From NCBI GenBank assembly GCA_900546415.1, contig URCY01000002.1, positions 1-64,000 of the forward strand: 64,000 nt of DNA, given 5' to 3'. Position 1 is the first letter of the stretch, and each line of letters starts with the position of its first letter. Positions 43,806 to 52,425 of the stretch are shown here, piece by piece. The notes below the pieces were generated by a model. It made no database searches. It was not told the origin of the DNA and saw only the letters and a list, made by a program, of their open reading frames with translations. The translations under genes were made by a program, and so were the position numbers. Source of the stretch: an uncultured Eubacteriales bacterium. Its GTDB lineage: Bacteria; Bacillota; Clostridia; Oscillospirales; Oscillospiraceae.

Positions 43806-45368
43806 TCAGGCGCGAAGCCTGCGAACGGTGATTTTTCCGAAGCAAAGCGTGCCGTCGCGCGCTTCCGCTTCCGGACGGAGGCGGAGGTAGTTGCGGTGGA
43901 AGAAGCAGGTTGCCGGGTGCTCGCTGCGGATCGCGTAGGTGCCGGACGGTGTCTCGATCTCGATCCGGTCAAGCGGCTTTCCGGAATAGGGCAGCTTCTG
44001 ATAGTCGTTGAAGGGAAGCTCCGGGTACATGCTGTCGGCGGGATCGCCGCTCTCCTTTGAAAAGCTCGTTCCGTCCTGCAAATAGACCGTGACGCGGCTT
44101 CCGGATTGCGGAACGGCCAACTGGAACAGCGGATCGAGCGGCTTCTCCTCCGGATTGGTCACGCGCGTTTCGATTTCAGCCGTTTGCTCGTCCGGGAAGT
44201 GATAATTCCGGCGGATCGCGACGCCGTCAACGGTCAGCTCGGCAAAAAACTGCCGCCTGCTGACGAACTCATAGCGGATCGTCTTGCTCTCGTTCGGCAC
44301 GACCCAGCCCTCCAGATAGGGATAGGTGAAACAGGGCCAGATCACCGTCAGCGCCGGGGCGTCCGTCCTGCCGAAGGAGAGATAGCCCGTCGTCTCGTTG
44401 AACAGGATGTCATCACCGAGCTCGCGGAGCTTCATCTTTTTGCGCACCGGCGCCTGCACATCGTAGCGGTAGGTGCAGAGCTGCCCGTCGATATCGAACC
44501 GGGCGTTCACGCAGCCGGTCGGAGCGGTGAGCTTGAGCGTTTTGCCGACGGGGCAGGTGAGGGTCTGCGTCTTTTCCGAGCCGTCCGGCATCTCGTAGCG
44601 TACCGTGAAATGTCCGGCCTCCGCCGCCTCGGCACAATAGGTGAAGGCGCTGCGGTTGCGCAGGCTCTGGTTCAGGCGGAACACGTTGTCGATGGCCGTG
44701 CCGACGATCAGAGAGGACGAGCGCTCGACCGTGAAGAGATATTCATAGCCGTTGGCCTTCCAGCTCATGATGAAGCAGCCGCTGCCGTCGACCGGCGTTT
44801 CGCGCAGCAGCTCGGCCTTGCTGATGCGCCGCAGGAGCATCGGCATGATGTTCGTTTCGATCACGTTGTGCGAGCAGACGTGGCGCAGCATCGAGGGCAT
44901 ATAATCATAGAGCACATAGTCGCCGTAGACGGTCGGCTTTGCCTCAAAGATCAGTGCGCCGGTCTTCCGGTTGAGCAGCAGGGAGGACGTGTTCGTCGTT
45001 GCGACCTCGGAGATCAAAACCAGATAGCCCTCGTTTTCCGCGCGGTCAAGCAGCATCCGGAACATATCCGCGATGGAGAACATCGCCGAGCGGAATTTCT
45101 TATCGATCAGCATGACACCGATGATGAGCTGCCCCGCACGGCAAACGCGCTGGCTGCCGTTGCGGTAGCACGCGACATAGGTGACGGCGGTGTCGCCGTC
45201 ATGTCCGACGATGCCGAAAACGAAGCCCTTTTTTTCCTGATTCTGAATGAAGCGCTCCGGCGTCAGCTCCGGATCGTATTTGCCCATGCCGAAGGCATTG
45301 CGGCGGAACAGCTCCGTTACGGCCGGGGCATCGGCAGGGGTATAATAGCTGTAAACAATCTTTCCCAT
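43806..45368 (-). CDS. GNAT-like protein with large beta-rich C-terminal region
   Basis: 520 residues. The first 150 or so look like a GNAT acyltransferase (YYTPADAPAVTELFRRNAFG, then AGQLIIGVMLIDKKFRSAMF, ADMFRMLLDRAENEGYLVLISE), with weak acetyl-CoA loop residues. The remaining 350 residues are beta-rich and unrecognised. It starts 3 nt after the ABC permease and is the last gene of the polyketide-like operon. It could acylate the product or be a self-protection or surface protein; this is inference. Confidence 0.65.
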   Translation of the reverse strand: MGKIVYSYYTPADAPAVTELFRRNAFGMGKYDPELTPERFIQNQEKKGFVFGIVGHDGDTAVTYVACYRNGSQRVCRAGQLIIGVMLIDKKFRSAMFSIADMFRMLLDRAENEGYLVLISEVATTNTSSLLLNRKTGALIFEAKPTVYGDYVLYDYMPSMLRHVCSHNVIETNIMPMLLRRISKAELLRETPVDGSGCFIMSWKANGYEYLFTVERSSSLIVGTAIDNVFRLNQSLRNRSAFTYCAEAAEAGHFTVRYEMPDGSEKTQTLTCPVGKTLKLTAPTGCVNARFDIDGQLCTYRYDVQAPVRKKMKLRELGDDILFNETTGYLSFGRTDAPALTVIWPCFTYPYLEGWVVPNESKTIRYEFVSRRQFFAELTVDGVAIRRNYHFPDEQTAEIETRVTNPEEKPLDPLFQLAVPQSGSRVTVYLQDGTSFSKESGDPADSMYPELPFNDYQKLPYSGKPLDRIEIETPSGTYAIRSEHPATCFFHRNYLRLRPEAEARDGTLCFGKITVRRLRA

Positions 45369-45371
45369 GGC

Positions 45372-46229
45372 TTATTTTTTGCGTTTTCTGCTCATGTTGA
45401 GGATGGCGAGCAGGTAGAATACGACGCCCGTTCCGACCAGAATGGCGATGCTGACCCACGCGGGCGCGACCGTGCTGCCGTAGGTGAAGCGCACGCCGAG
45501 CGTCTCATCAAACCCGGCGCGCTGCGCCGCGGGCAGGGCCGCAAAGCTCACGTCCGAGAGGCCGTCCATCATCAGCTGACGGAACAGCGCAGCGGAGTGG
45601 GCGCAGGGGAAATAACGAATGACGTTCTGCACGCCTGCCGGAAGCTGGCCGATCGGGATATACGAGCCGACCAGGAAGCCGATGAGCGTGCCGAGGATGA
45701 TGCTGACGGTCGTGTAGGACGCCATTGTGCGCATAAACGAAACAATAAAGCAGACCATTGCGCTCGACGCGAAGGACGAGAGCAGCATCACGCCGAAAAT
45801 TTTCAGATAGGTCAGGGCGCCAAGCAGCTCACCGCCCTTGACGCAGATATAGGCCTCACCGATGACGAGCACGATCACGGACATGATCACACTGACAATG
45901 AAGCCGGTGAGCATATAGCTCGCAGTGATCGAGGCGCGGGAGATCGGGGAGGTATAAAAATCCTTGATGATCTTCTGGTCGCGGTCGGTGACCATCTGGG
46001 CATAGGCGCCCATGCTGGTCGTGATAGAGGCCGAGGCCAGCATACCGGCGACGACCCATGCGTTCATGATGCTTTTGGAGTTATCGAGCCAGCCCAAGTC
46101 TTCGATGATGGAATCGCCGATGAAGAAGATGAACAGGGCGAAGATGATCAGAACGCCCAGCAGCGAGAAAAACACGCCGCCCTTATCGCGGAAGTAAATT
46201 TTCAGTCCGCGCAACGTTAAGCCTTTCAT
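45372..46229 (-). CDS. ABC-2 type exporter permease
   Basis: 285-residue membrane protein with six hydrophobic segments in the ABC-2 arrangement: an N-terminal amphipathic stretch (LTLRGLKIYFRDKGG), an inner ATPase-contact region (ITTSMGAYAQMVTDRDQKIIKDFYTSPISRA) seen in two parts, and a conserved late loop with FLVGSYIPIGQLP and FPCAHSAALFRQL. It overlaps the ATPase gene by 4 nt. It probably exports the product of the operon. Confidence 0.9.
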   Translation of the reverse strand: MKGLTLRGLKIYFRDKGGVFFSLLGVLIIFALFIFFIGDSIIEDLGWLDNSKSIMNAWVVAGMLASASITTSMGAYAQMVTDRDQKIIKDFYTSPISRASITASYMLTGFIVSVIMSVIVLVIGEAYICVKGGELLGALTYLKIFGVMLLSSFASSAMVCFIVSFMRTMASYTTVSIILGTLIGFLVGSYIPIGQLPAGVQNVIRYFPCAHSAALFRQLMMDGLSDVSFAALPAAQRAGFDETLGVRFTYGSTVAPAWVSIAILVGTGVVFYLLAILNMSRKRKK

Positions 46230-47137
46230 TCACGAATCTCCTTTCCGGTGATGTTCAGGAAGACGTCGTCCATCGTCCCGTGGAACACCTCAAAGCTCTC
46301 CATCCAGTCCTTGACGTCCTGTAGGATCGGCAGGGCGTCGACGGTGTTATCCAGACGGACGTCGATGCGCTCGGCGGCGCGCACCCACGACAGCTTTTTC
46401 TGCTCAAGGTAGCGCTCCAGCGCCGGCTCGTCCGTCGGATTGATGTAAAGATGCTCACTGCTGTACCGCTGCTTCAGCTCATAGGGCGTGCCCTGCGCCG
46501 CGATCAGGCCGTCGTCGATGATCACGACGTAATCGGAGTTTGCGGCCTCCTCCATGTAGTGCGTGGTCAGGAAGATGGTCATGTGCTGCTCCTGCTGAAG
46601 CCGCCGCACCGTTTCCCAGACGCGCTTGCGGGTCTGCGGGTCGAGGCCGGTCGTCGGCTCGTCGAGGAAGAGGATCTTCGGCGTGTTCAGCAGGGCACGG
46701 GCAATGTCCGCGCGGCGGCGCTGGCCGCCGGAGAGCTTGCCGTAGGGACGGTCGATGAAATCGTTCAGGTCCGTCCATTCGATCACGCGGGCGACGGCTT
46801 CCTTCCGGGAAGCGGCGGTTTTGTGATAAAACCGCGCACGGAGCATCAGGTTTTCGCGGACGGTCAGCGTCTTGTCGAGCAGACTGTCCTGAAACACGGC
46901 GCCGATGCTGTTTTTGATCTGCCCGGCCTGCGTGCGCAGGTCAAACCCGGCGATGGTCGCCTCGCCGGAATCAAAGCTGTTGAGCGTGCAGAGCGTATCG
47001 ATCGTGGTGGACTTGCCTGCACCGTTCGGCCCGAGGAAGGAGAACAGCGCGCCCTCCTCGACATAGAAGCTGATGCCCTTGACGGCTTGCAGCTTGCCAT
47101 AGCTTTTTTTCAGGTCATGTACTTCGATTGCTTTCAT
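46226..47137 (-). CDS. ABC exporter ATP-binding protein (DrrA/NodI type)
   Basis: 303-residue ATPase. Walker A GPNGAGKST, signature LSGGQRRRADIARALL, Walker B ILFLDEPTTGLDPQTR and TTHYMEEA. The C-terminal 80 residues form the accessory region of the DrrA subfamily used for antibiotic, polyketide and glycolipid export. It overlaps the permease and lies 24 nt after the flavodoxin-like gene. Confidence 0.93.
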   Translation of the reverse strand: MKAIEVHDLKKSYGKLQAVKGISFYVEEGALFSFLGPNGAGKSTTIDTLCTLNSFDSGEATIAGFDLRTQAGQIKNSIGAVFQDSLLDKTLTVRENLMLRARFYHKTAASRKEAVARVIEWTDLNDFIDRPYGKLSGGQRRRADIARALLNTPKILFLDEPTTGLDPQTRKRVWETVRRLQQEQHMTIFLTTHYMEEAANSDYVVIIDDGLIAAQGTPYELKQRYSSEHLYINPTDEPALERYLEQKKLSWVRAAERIDVRLDNTVDALPILQDVKDWMESFEVFHGTMDDVFLNITGKEIRE

Positions 47138-47161
47138 TTTTGTTTCCTATCCTTTCCGGTG

Positions 47162-48244
47162 CTAGACCGGCAGCGGTTGATTGTCAAACGACATCGTTTT
47201 GGATCGGCCGCTTTTCGCGCACCGCTGCGTCATGGCCACGAGCAGATAAAAATCGACGTTTTTCTTCTCGTTTTTCACGGCTGCCTGCTGCAATGTGCCG
47301 CGCGCGTTGAAAAAGCGGAGCGGCGCAAGCACCTTGAGATCATACGGGACAAACTTGGCCGGATCGTCCTCGAGCGTGCAGCCGCTGCCGTCCATTCGGA
47401 ACTGGCAGGCATAGTCGTGGTCGGTCAGGCAGACCTCCAGCACCGACGCGCCGCTGCGCACCCATTCCGGGCGGTAGGTCAGTCGGATCAGACCCATCAG
47501 CGCCCGAATTTTCCGCATCCGAAAGTGCTCGGCAGTCTCATCCGGCTCGCGCATCAAAGTATTGAGGTTCGTGAACTCGAGATATTGCTCCATCGGCAGC
47601 ATCGGGCGCTCGAGGATCGCGCGCGTCTCGGGCGTGATCCCGCCCGCGGCATATTCCGCACCGGCGCGCTCCAGCGCCGCGAAATAGGGCGCGGTGTACG
47701 CCCGCATGGCGTCGTGGCGGAAGAGGTCGCCCTCGGTGCAGTAGATCTGCTCGCACTGCGCGCCGTAATACTGCGAGAAAACGGCCTGAATGCCGTTGAT
47801 GTTGCCGTCTCGGTTGAACAGGCCGCAGGTGACGAAGGTCAGATAGCGCTGATGCTCCAGATCATAGCGCCGCTTGTGCTTCGTGTGGCTCGAATTGGTC
47901 TCGGCCAGCATGGGATATTCGATCGGCAGCAGCCGCTCGAGCACCATTTTCACAGTGGACGGCAGCCCGTAAAAGTAATTCGGGAACGCCCACGCGACGA
48001 TGTCGGCCTGCACATAAGACCGGAACAGCTGCTGCATATCGTCGTTTTGGACGCAGTGACCGTCAACGGTGCTCCAGCAGGCAAGGCAGCCCCGGCAGGG
48101 ATGCAGATCATGCTCGGCGCAGACAAATTCTTCAAATTCATAATCGCCGTGCTTTTGCATCCCGGAGATGAATTGCAGCGCCAGACGGCGGGAGCTGCTG
48201 CGCGTTCCGCGCGGACTACCGGTAATCAAGAGAATTTTTTTGAT
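47162..48244 (-). CDS. Flavodoxin-fold FMN-dependent oxidoreductase
   Basis: About 360 residues. The N-terminus KKILLITGSPRGTRSSSRR is the first strand and phosphate-binding loop of the NADPH-FMN reductase/iron-sulfur flavoprotein fold. A cysteine cluster HPCRGCLACW, then HCVQNDDMQ, matches iron-sulfur flavoproteins, and ADIVAWAFPNYFYGLPSTVK is the next conserved block. The C-terminal 170 residues are unrecognised. No ATG/GTG/TTG lies between the in-frame stop and the strand-1 codons except TTG 48229, which is 24 nt from GGGAGG and would cut off strand 1. ATC 48244 has correct spacing (9 nt), so I place the start there with reservation. Confidence 0.75.
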   Translation of the reverse strand: MKKILLITGSPRGTRSSSRRLALQFISGMQKHGDYEFEEFVCAEHDLHPCRGCLACWSTVDGHCVQNDDMQQLFRSYVQADIVAWAFPNYFYGLPSTVKMVLERLLPIEYPMLAETNSSHTKHKRRYDLEHQRYLTFVTCGLFNRDGNINGIQAVFSQYYGAQCEQIYCTEGDLFRHDAMRAYTAPYFAALERAGAEYAAGGITPETRAILERPMLPMEQYLEFTNLNTLMREPDETAEHFRMRKIRALMGLIRLTYRPEWVRSGASVLEVCLTDHDYACQFRMDGSGCTLEDDPAKFVPYDLKVLAPLRFFNARGTLQQAAVKNEKKNVDFYLLVAMTQRCAKSGRSKTMSFDNQPLPV

Positions 48245-48265
48245 GGTGGGGCACCTCCCTAAGGG

Positions 48266-49579
48266 TCAATCTGCCGCTGAGCCGATCGCGGCGAGCGCCT
48301 CGAGCTGATTTGCGGCCGTGACCTCGGCACGGCGGCTCGGATCGGTGCGATAGGGGCGAAGCAGCGCCTCGGCGCGCTCGGCCTCCTCGCGATAGCGCGG
48401 ATCGGTCAGAACCTCGTGCATCGCCTCGGCAACCTGACGAGAGGTCAGGTAGGCGGCGTAGAGCCGCTTGGCGCAGCCGAAGTTCTCCAGCAGATTGGTA
48501 ATGTTATGCCGCTGCTCAAACGGACCGGGGATCGAGACAAACGGACATTTGCCCATCAGCATGGCATAAAGCGTGCCCTGACCGGCCTGGATCAGCGCGG
48601 CGTCGCAATGCTCTGCCATTTCCAGCAGCGGATATTTTTCGCTGAAATGGAAATTCGGCGGATAAGACGCGACCTCATCCGCAGTCAGGAAGCCGATCAC
48701 GGAGACGAAGACCTCAAAATCGGTCGTGCGGAGCGCTTCCAGCGCAGTTTGCAGCACCCGCTTGCTCCCGGCCGAGCCGAGCGAGACGAGCACCTTTTTG
48801 CGGCCATTCTGCGCATAGAGCGCAGCTTTTTCCGCCTCGGAGAGGGGAATGACCTCGCTGTTGAGGATCGGGCCGATGAAAACGGTGCGGTTCGGGATCT
48901 CCGGCAGAGCCGGAAACAGCTCGCGCGCGTCGGACATCAGATTCAGGTCGCCGCAGTAAATGTCCATGTCACTGCAAAACGGCTCGCAGCCGTGCTGCAT
49001 GAGATATTTGTTCCAGACCTGCGAGGTCGCGCAGGTCTGAATGGCGCGCTTCTGCATCACGCGGTCGGTCGTCAGCTCCAGCGCCTGCTGATAGGGAAGT
49101 GCCTTCACCTCGGCGCGGCTGAGTGCCTCAAAGGCCACGACGCGCTTTGCCGCGACGCTCTCCAAATAGGCCTTGGAGACCACGGCGGACAGACACCACG
49201 CCAGCTTGACCTTGGCGATCCGCGCCGAGACGGTCAGCGTCATGCGGTAGCCCGTAACGATCACGAACGGCCGGTAACGCGCGATCAGCTCCAGCTCGGC
49301 CTGAACAATGTCGTCCAGCTCCTCGTAGGTGGTGTATTGATTGCCGTATTTCTCCATATTCAGCATCTTGGCGATGCGCTCCGGCGTGTACCAGCGGCGA
49401 TCGGCCTCGAGCCGTTCGCGCACGAAGGGCAGACCGTTCAGCAGATGGTCGAAGCGACCCTCGCCCAAAAAGACGACGCGATGGCCGCGACGGTGCATCT
49501 CCAGGCCGATCTCGATCATGCGCTGCGTCTCGCTCCAGTTGAAGAGCGCCGAGGCGATCAAAACGGTTTGCTGCTCCAT
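48266..49579 (-). CDS. UDP-glycosyltransferase family (GT1/MurG-like) enzyme
   Basis: 437-residue GT-B enzyme. The N-terminal acceptor half has GLEMHRRGHRVVFLGEGRFD; the donor half has KVLVSLGSAGSKRVLQTAL and the signature region DAALIQAGQGTLYAMLMGK, followed by PGPFEQRHNITNLLE, where the last His/Gln/Asn residues face the sugar nucleotide. It lies between a thioesterase and the oxidoreductase in the polyketide-like operon, so I infer glycosylation of the acyl product. The sugar is unknown. Confidence 0.9.
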   Translation of the reverse strand: MEQQTVLIASALFNWSETQRMIEIGLEMHRRGHRVVFLGEGRFDHLLNGLPFVRERLEADRRWYTPERIAKMLNMEKYGNQYTTYEELDDIVQAELELIARYRPFVIVTGYRMTLTVSARIAKVKLAWCLSAVVSKAYLESVAAKRVVAFEALSRAEVKALPYQQALELTTDRVMQKRAIQTCATSQVWNKYLMQHGCEPFCSDMDIYCGDLNLMSDARELFPALPEIPNRTVFIGPILNSEVIPLSEAEKAALYAQNGRKKVLVSLGSAGSKRVLQTALEALRTTDFEVFVSVIGFLTADEVASYPPNFHFSEKYPLLEMAEHCDAALIQAGQGTLYAMLMGKCPFVSIPGPFEQRHNITNLLENFGCAKRLYAAYLTSRQVAEAMHEVLTDPRYREEAERAEALLRPYRTDPSRRAEVTAANQLEALAAIGSAAD

Positions 49580-49583
49580 CGTT

Positions 49584-49949
49584 TTACTCCTCCTTCTCCG
49601 TCAGACGGACGGCGCAGGTCATGCTGACCAGCAGACCGTGGTCGGCCTCGCGGCAGATACGGACGGCAAAGCGGCTGAGGCCGTCGGCGCCGCAGGACGT
49701 TTTGCAGACGGTCTGAAGCTCCAGCCGGTCGTAAAGACGCCCCGGCATCTGAAACTTGCTTTGCAGCTGCTCAAGCCGGCAGCCGAACCCGCTGCCCTCC
49801 CGCAGCTGCGGGAAGGCGGAGCGGTTCTGCATGACATAATCGTACACGGCGGCCTCCGCCCAGACGAAATACATCGGGTGATGGACGATGTTATACGAGT
49901 CGGTGTCCGTCGGGCCGACCGTAATAAAATAGGAATGCCGGGTTTTCAT
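49584..49949 (-). CDS. 4HBT-type hot-dog thioesterase
   Basis: 121-residue hot-dog-fold protein. VGPTDTDSYNIVHHPMYFVW carries the family's aspartate and the HxxY/F pocket. The rest alternates short strands ending TCAVRLTEKEE. It resembles FabA/YbgC-type acyl thioesterases and probably releases the acyl chain from the carrier protein. It starts 3 nt after the KS-CLF gene and ends 4 nt before the glycosyltransferase. Confidence 0.87.
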   Translation of the reverse strand: MKTRHSYFITVGPTDTDSYNIVHHPMYFVWAEAAVYDYVMQNRSAFPQLREGSGFGCRLEQLQSKFQMPGRLYDRLELQTVCKTSCGADGLSRFAVRICREADHGLLVSMTCAVRLTEKEE

Positions 49950-49952
49950 GCC

Positions 49953-52400
49953 TCAGTCGTTGACCTGCTCGAGCACGAGCGAGGCGAACGTGCCGCCCAG
50001 CGACATGCCGCTGACACAGGCCGTATGGATGTCGGCCTTGCGGTTTTCGCGGGCATAGCGTCCCTCGAGACCAGCGCGGAGCGCCGGGTGCCCGGCAGGG
50101 AGTCCGAGCGCCTCCTGCTTCTCAAACGCGTGCAGCGCAGCCAGCAGACTGTAGCCCGCGTCGGTGCCAGAGGCAATGCCCAGCAGGGGAGAGACGGTGG
50201 AGCAGAGCGTGTCGGCGCGCAGAACACCGGCCTCGGTCAGCGCTTGCAGCGCGTTGGCGTCGGCCTCGTCGCAGGCGGGAACGCCCATGGCGGTGTTGAG
50301 ATAGAGGTCGATCTTCGGGCTTCCGGCCTCGCGGACGGCGTTTTCCACGCAGACGCGCAGAGCCTCGCCGTTCGGGTCGACGCTGGCCAGCTTCCCGTTG
50401 TCGGAGCTGACGCCCAGACCCTTCACGCGCGCCAGGAGCTTCGCGCCGCGCGCACGGGCGCAGGATTCCTTTTCCAGCACGACCGCCACTGCGCCGGGGG
50501 AGAGCACCATGCCGTCCGCCTCGGGCGTCAGAGGACGGTAGTCGTCGCGCGAGAGCAGATCGAGCTTGTCATTGCCGATCAGCAGCGGCTCGTTGCATTC
50601 ATCGGCGCTGATGACGATGATCGCGTCGGCCGTATCGTTATGCAGCAGCTCGCTGGCATAGTTGAAGGCCAGCAGGAAGGAGGCCACGCCGTTCGAGAGC
50701 GTCGAGGTCGGGCCCTTGAGCATGTTGGCAATGCAGAAATTGCCGGGAGCGGCGTTGATGACGCTGTTCGGGAAATCGGACAGGCTGATCGAGGCGATGC
50801 CCTGCTCGACGATCATTTTGTCGATGTTGACGATCGTGCCGAGCGGGCCGGTGCCGGTGGCATAGATCACGCCGATGCGGTTCGAGCTCTCGCGGGTCAC
50901 GCGGAGCTTGGAATGATCGAGCGCCTGCTTGCCGGCGGCCATGGTCAGCTTCGTGACCTCGTCGATGCGGCGGATAAATTTGCTCGGGATGAACTTTTTC
51001 CACTCCACGTCGGGCATAACGCCGGCCTGATGATTTCTGCACTCGGCGGATTCGACCCTGCCGATGCAGGACGTGCGATTTTCAAAGGTCTGCCAGAGCT
51101 GGGCGATGCCCACGCCGCCGACGCCGCAGCAGCCCATGCCGGTGATGACAACGGAATCGTCGACCGGCTCGGGAGCGTTGCCCGTGAAGCCGGGCTTGCC
51201 GAGCGAGAGGCAGCAGTTGTTGCCGCCGAAGGCGAAGGAGTTGGAGAGAATGACCCTGCAATCGCGTTTTTCGGCCTTGTTCGGGACAAGGTCAAAGGGC
51301 GCGGGATCGAAATCCGGGTCAAAATTAACGGTCGGGGGCACCATGCCGTTGTTGAGCGCCATGACCGAGGCAACGCATTCCTCGCCGCCGGCCGCGCCGA
51401 GGCAATGGCCGATCGCGCCCTTGATGCTGCTCAGAGCGACCTCGGGAACGCGGTCGTGAAACACGGCCTTGAAGGCGAGGCGCTCGGCGGTGTCGTTGGC
51501 GTGCGTGCCCGTTCCGTGGCCGTTGACATAGTCGATGTCCTCGACGGAGATGCCGCTGGCGCGGATGGCCGCCTGCATGGCACGGGACGCGCCGCCGCCG
51601 CCGAGATCGGGCGCGGTGGGATGATAGGCGTCTGCGCTCAGACCATAGCCGAGCACCTCGGCATAGATCGTTGCGCCGCGCTTGACGGCGTGGTCATAGT
51701 CCTCGAGCAGGACGAACGCGCCGCCCTCGCCGAGGTTGATGCCATGGCTGCCGCTGTAGGGCATGCAGCGCTCGGGATCGAGCGCCTTGAGCGCGTTGAA
51801 CCCTGCAAAGGAGAAGGAGGACAGCGGGTCGACGCCGCCGGCAAGGATCACGTCGTGTTTGCCGTTGCGGATCATATCGCAGCCGTAGCCGACAATGTTG
51901 CCGCTGGCGGCGCAGGCCGTCGAAATGACGGTCTTGACGCCGCGGAAGCCGAAGCGCTTGGCGACAATGTCGACGATCGTATGCAGCGGATAGGCGACCA
52001 GCAGGTCGGCATCGGCAGAATCGATGCCGTTTTCCAGCCACTGCCGGTGGAAGGTCTGGCCGCTGAGCATACCGCCGAGGGACGTGCCGATGGCGACGCC
52101 GCAGCGGTAGGGGCTTTCGGCCGAGAGGTCAAATCCGGCGTGCTCCAGACATTCCGACCCGGCCAGCAGCGCGAACTGCGCGCAGCGATCAAAGGGAATG
52201 CCGTTTTCGGCAAAGAAGGGATCCTCACCGAGCGCTTCGCGGACGGCGCCGACCGTACCGGCGATATCGCCGCTCTTGGAGGAAAAAACCTTTCTGGAAA
52301 GGCCGACCTCGCCGTCGAAGAGGCGCTTTTCTACGGCCTCCTTGCCCTTGCCGAGGGCGTTGATGACGCCGTAGCCGGTGATGACAATCCGTTTTTTCAT
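49953..52400 (-). CDS. Fused ketosynthase-chain length factor (KS-CLF) protein
   Basis: 815 residues made of two complete condensing-enzyme domains. The first (about 1-405) has the nucleophile Cys163 in VISTACAASG, His295 in NGHGTGTHANDTAE, Lys327 in SSIKGAIGH and His332, so it is an active elongating ketosynthase of the FabF/type II PKS class. The second (about 415-815) keeps the fold (VVITGMGC at its start) but replaces the nucleophile motif by TLSNGVASF with no cysteine, as in chain length factors. In type II PKS and aryl-polyene systems KS and CLF are usually separate proteins; here they are one chain. It probably sets chain length of the operon's acyl product. Confidence 0.92.
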   Translation of the reverse strand: MKKRIVITGYGVINALGKGKEAVEKRLFDGEVGLSRKVFSSKSGDIAGTVGAVREALGEDPFFAENGIPFDRCAQFALLAGSECLEHAGFDLSAESPYRCGVAIGTSLGGMLSGQTFHRQWLENGIDSADADLLVAYPLHTIVDIVAKRFGFRGVKTVISTACAASGNIVGYGCDMIRNGKHDVILAGGVDPLSSFSFAGFNALKALDPERCMPYSGSHGINLGEGGAFVLLEDYDHAVKRGATIYAEVLGYGLSADAYHPTAPDLGGGGASRAMQAAIRASGISVEDIDYVNGHGTGTHANDTAERLAFKAVFHDRVPEVALSSIKGAIGHCLGAAGGEECVASVMALNNGMVPPTVNFDPDFDPAPFDLVPNKAEKRDCRVILSNSFAFGGNNCCLSLGKPGFTGNAPEPVDDSVVITGMGCCGVGGVGIAQLWQTFENRTSCIGRVESAECRNHQAGVMPDVEWKKFIPSKFIRRIDEVTKLTMAAGKQALDHSKLRVTRESSNRIGVIYATGTGPLGTIVNIDKMIVEQGIASISLSDFPNSVINAAPGNFCIANMLKGPTSTLSNGVASFLLAFNYASELLHNDTADAIIVISADECNEPLLIGNDKLDLLSRDDYRPLTPEADGMVLSPGAVAVVLEKESCARARGAKLLARVKGLGVSSDNGKLASVDPNGEALRVCVENAVREAGSPKIDLYLNTAMGVPACDEADANALQALTEAGVLRADTLCSTVSPLLGIASGTDAGYSLLAALHAFEKQEALGLPAGHPALRAGLEGRYARENRKADIHTACVSGMSLGGTFASLVLEQVND

Positions 52401-52425
52401 AGTGTGTTCTCCAAATTATGTATCG

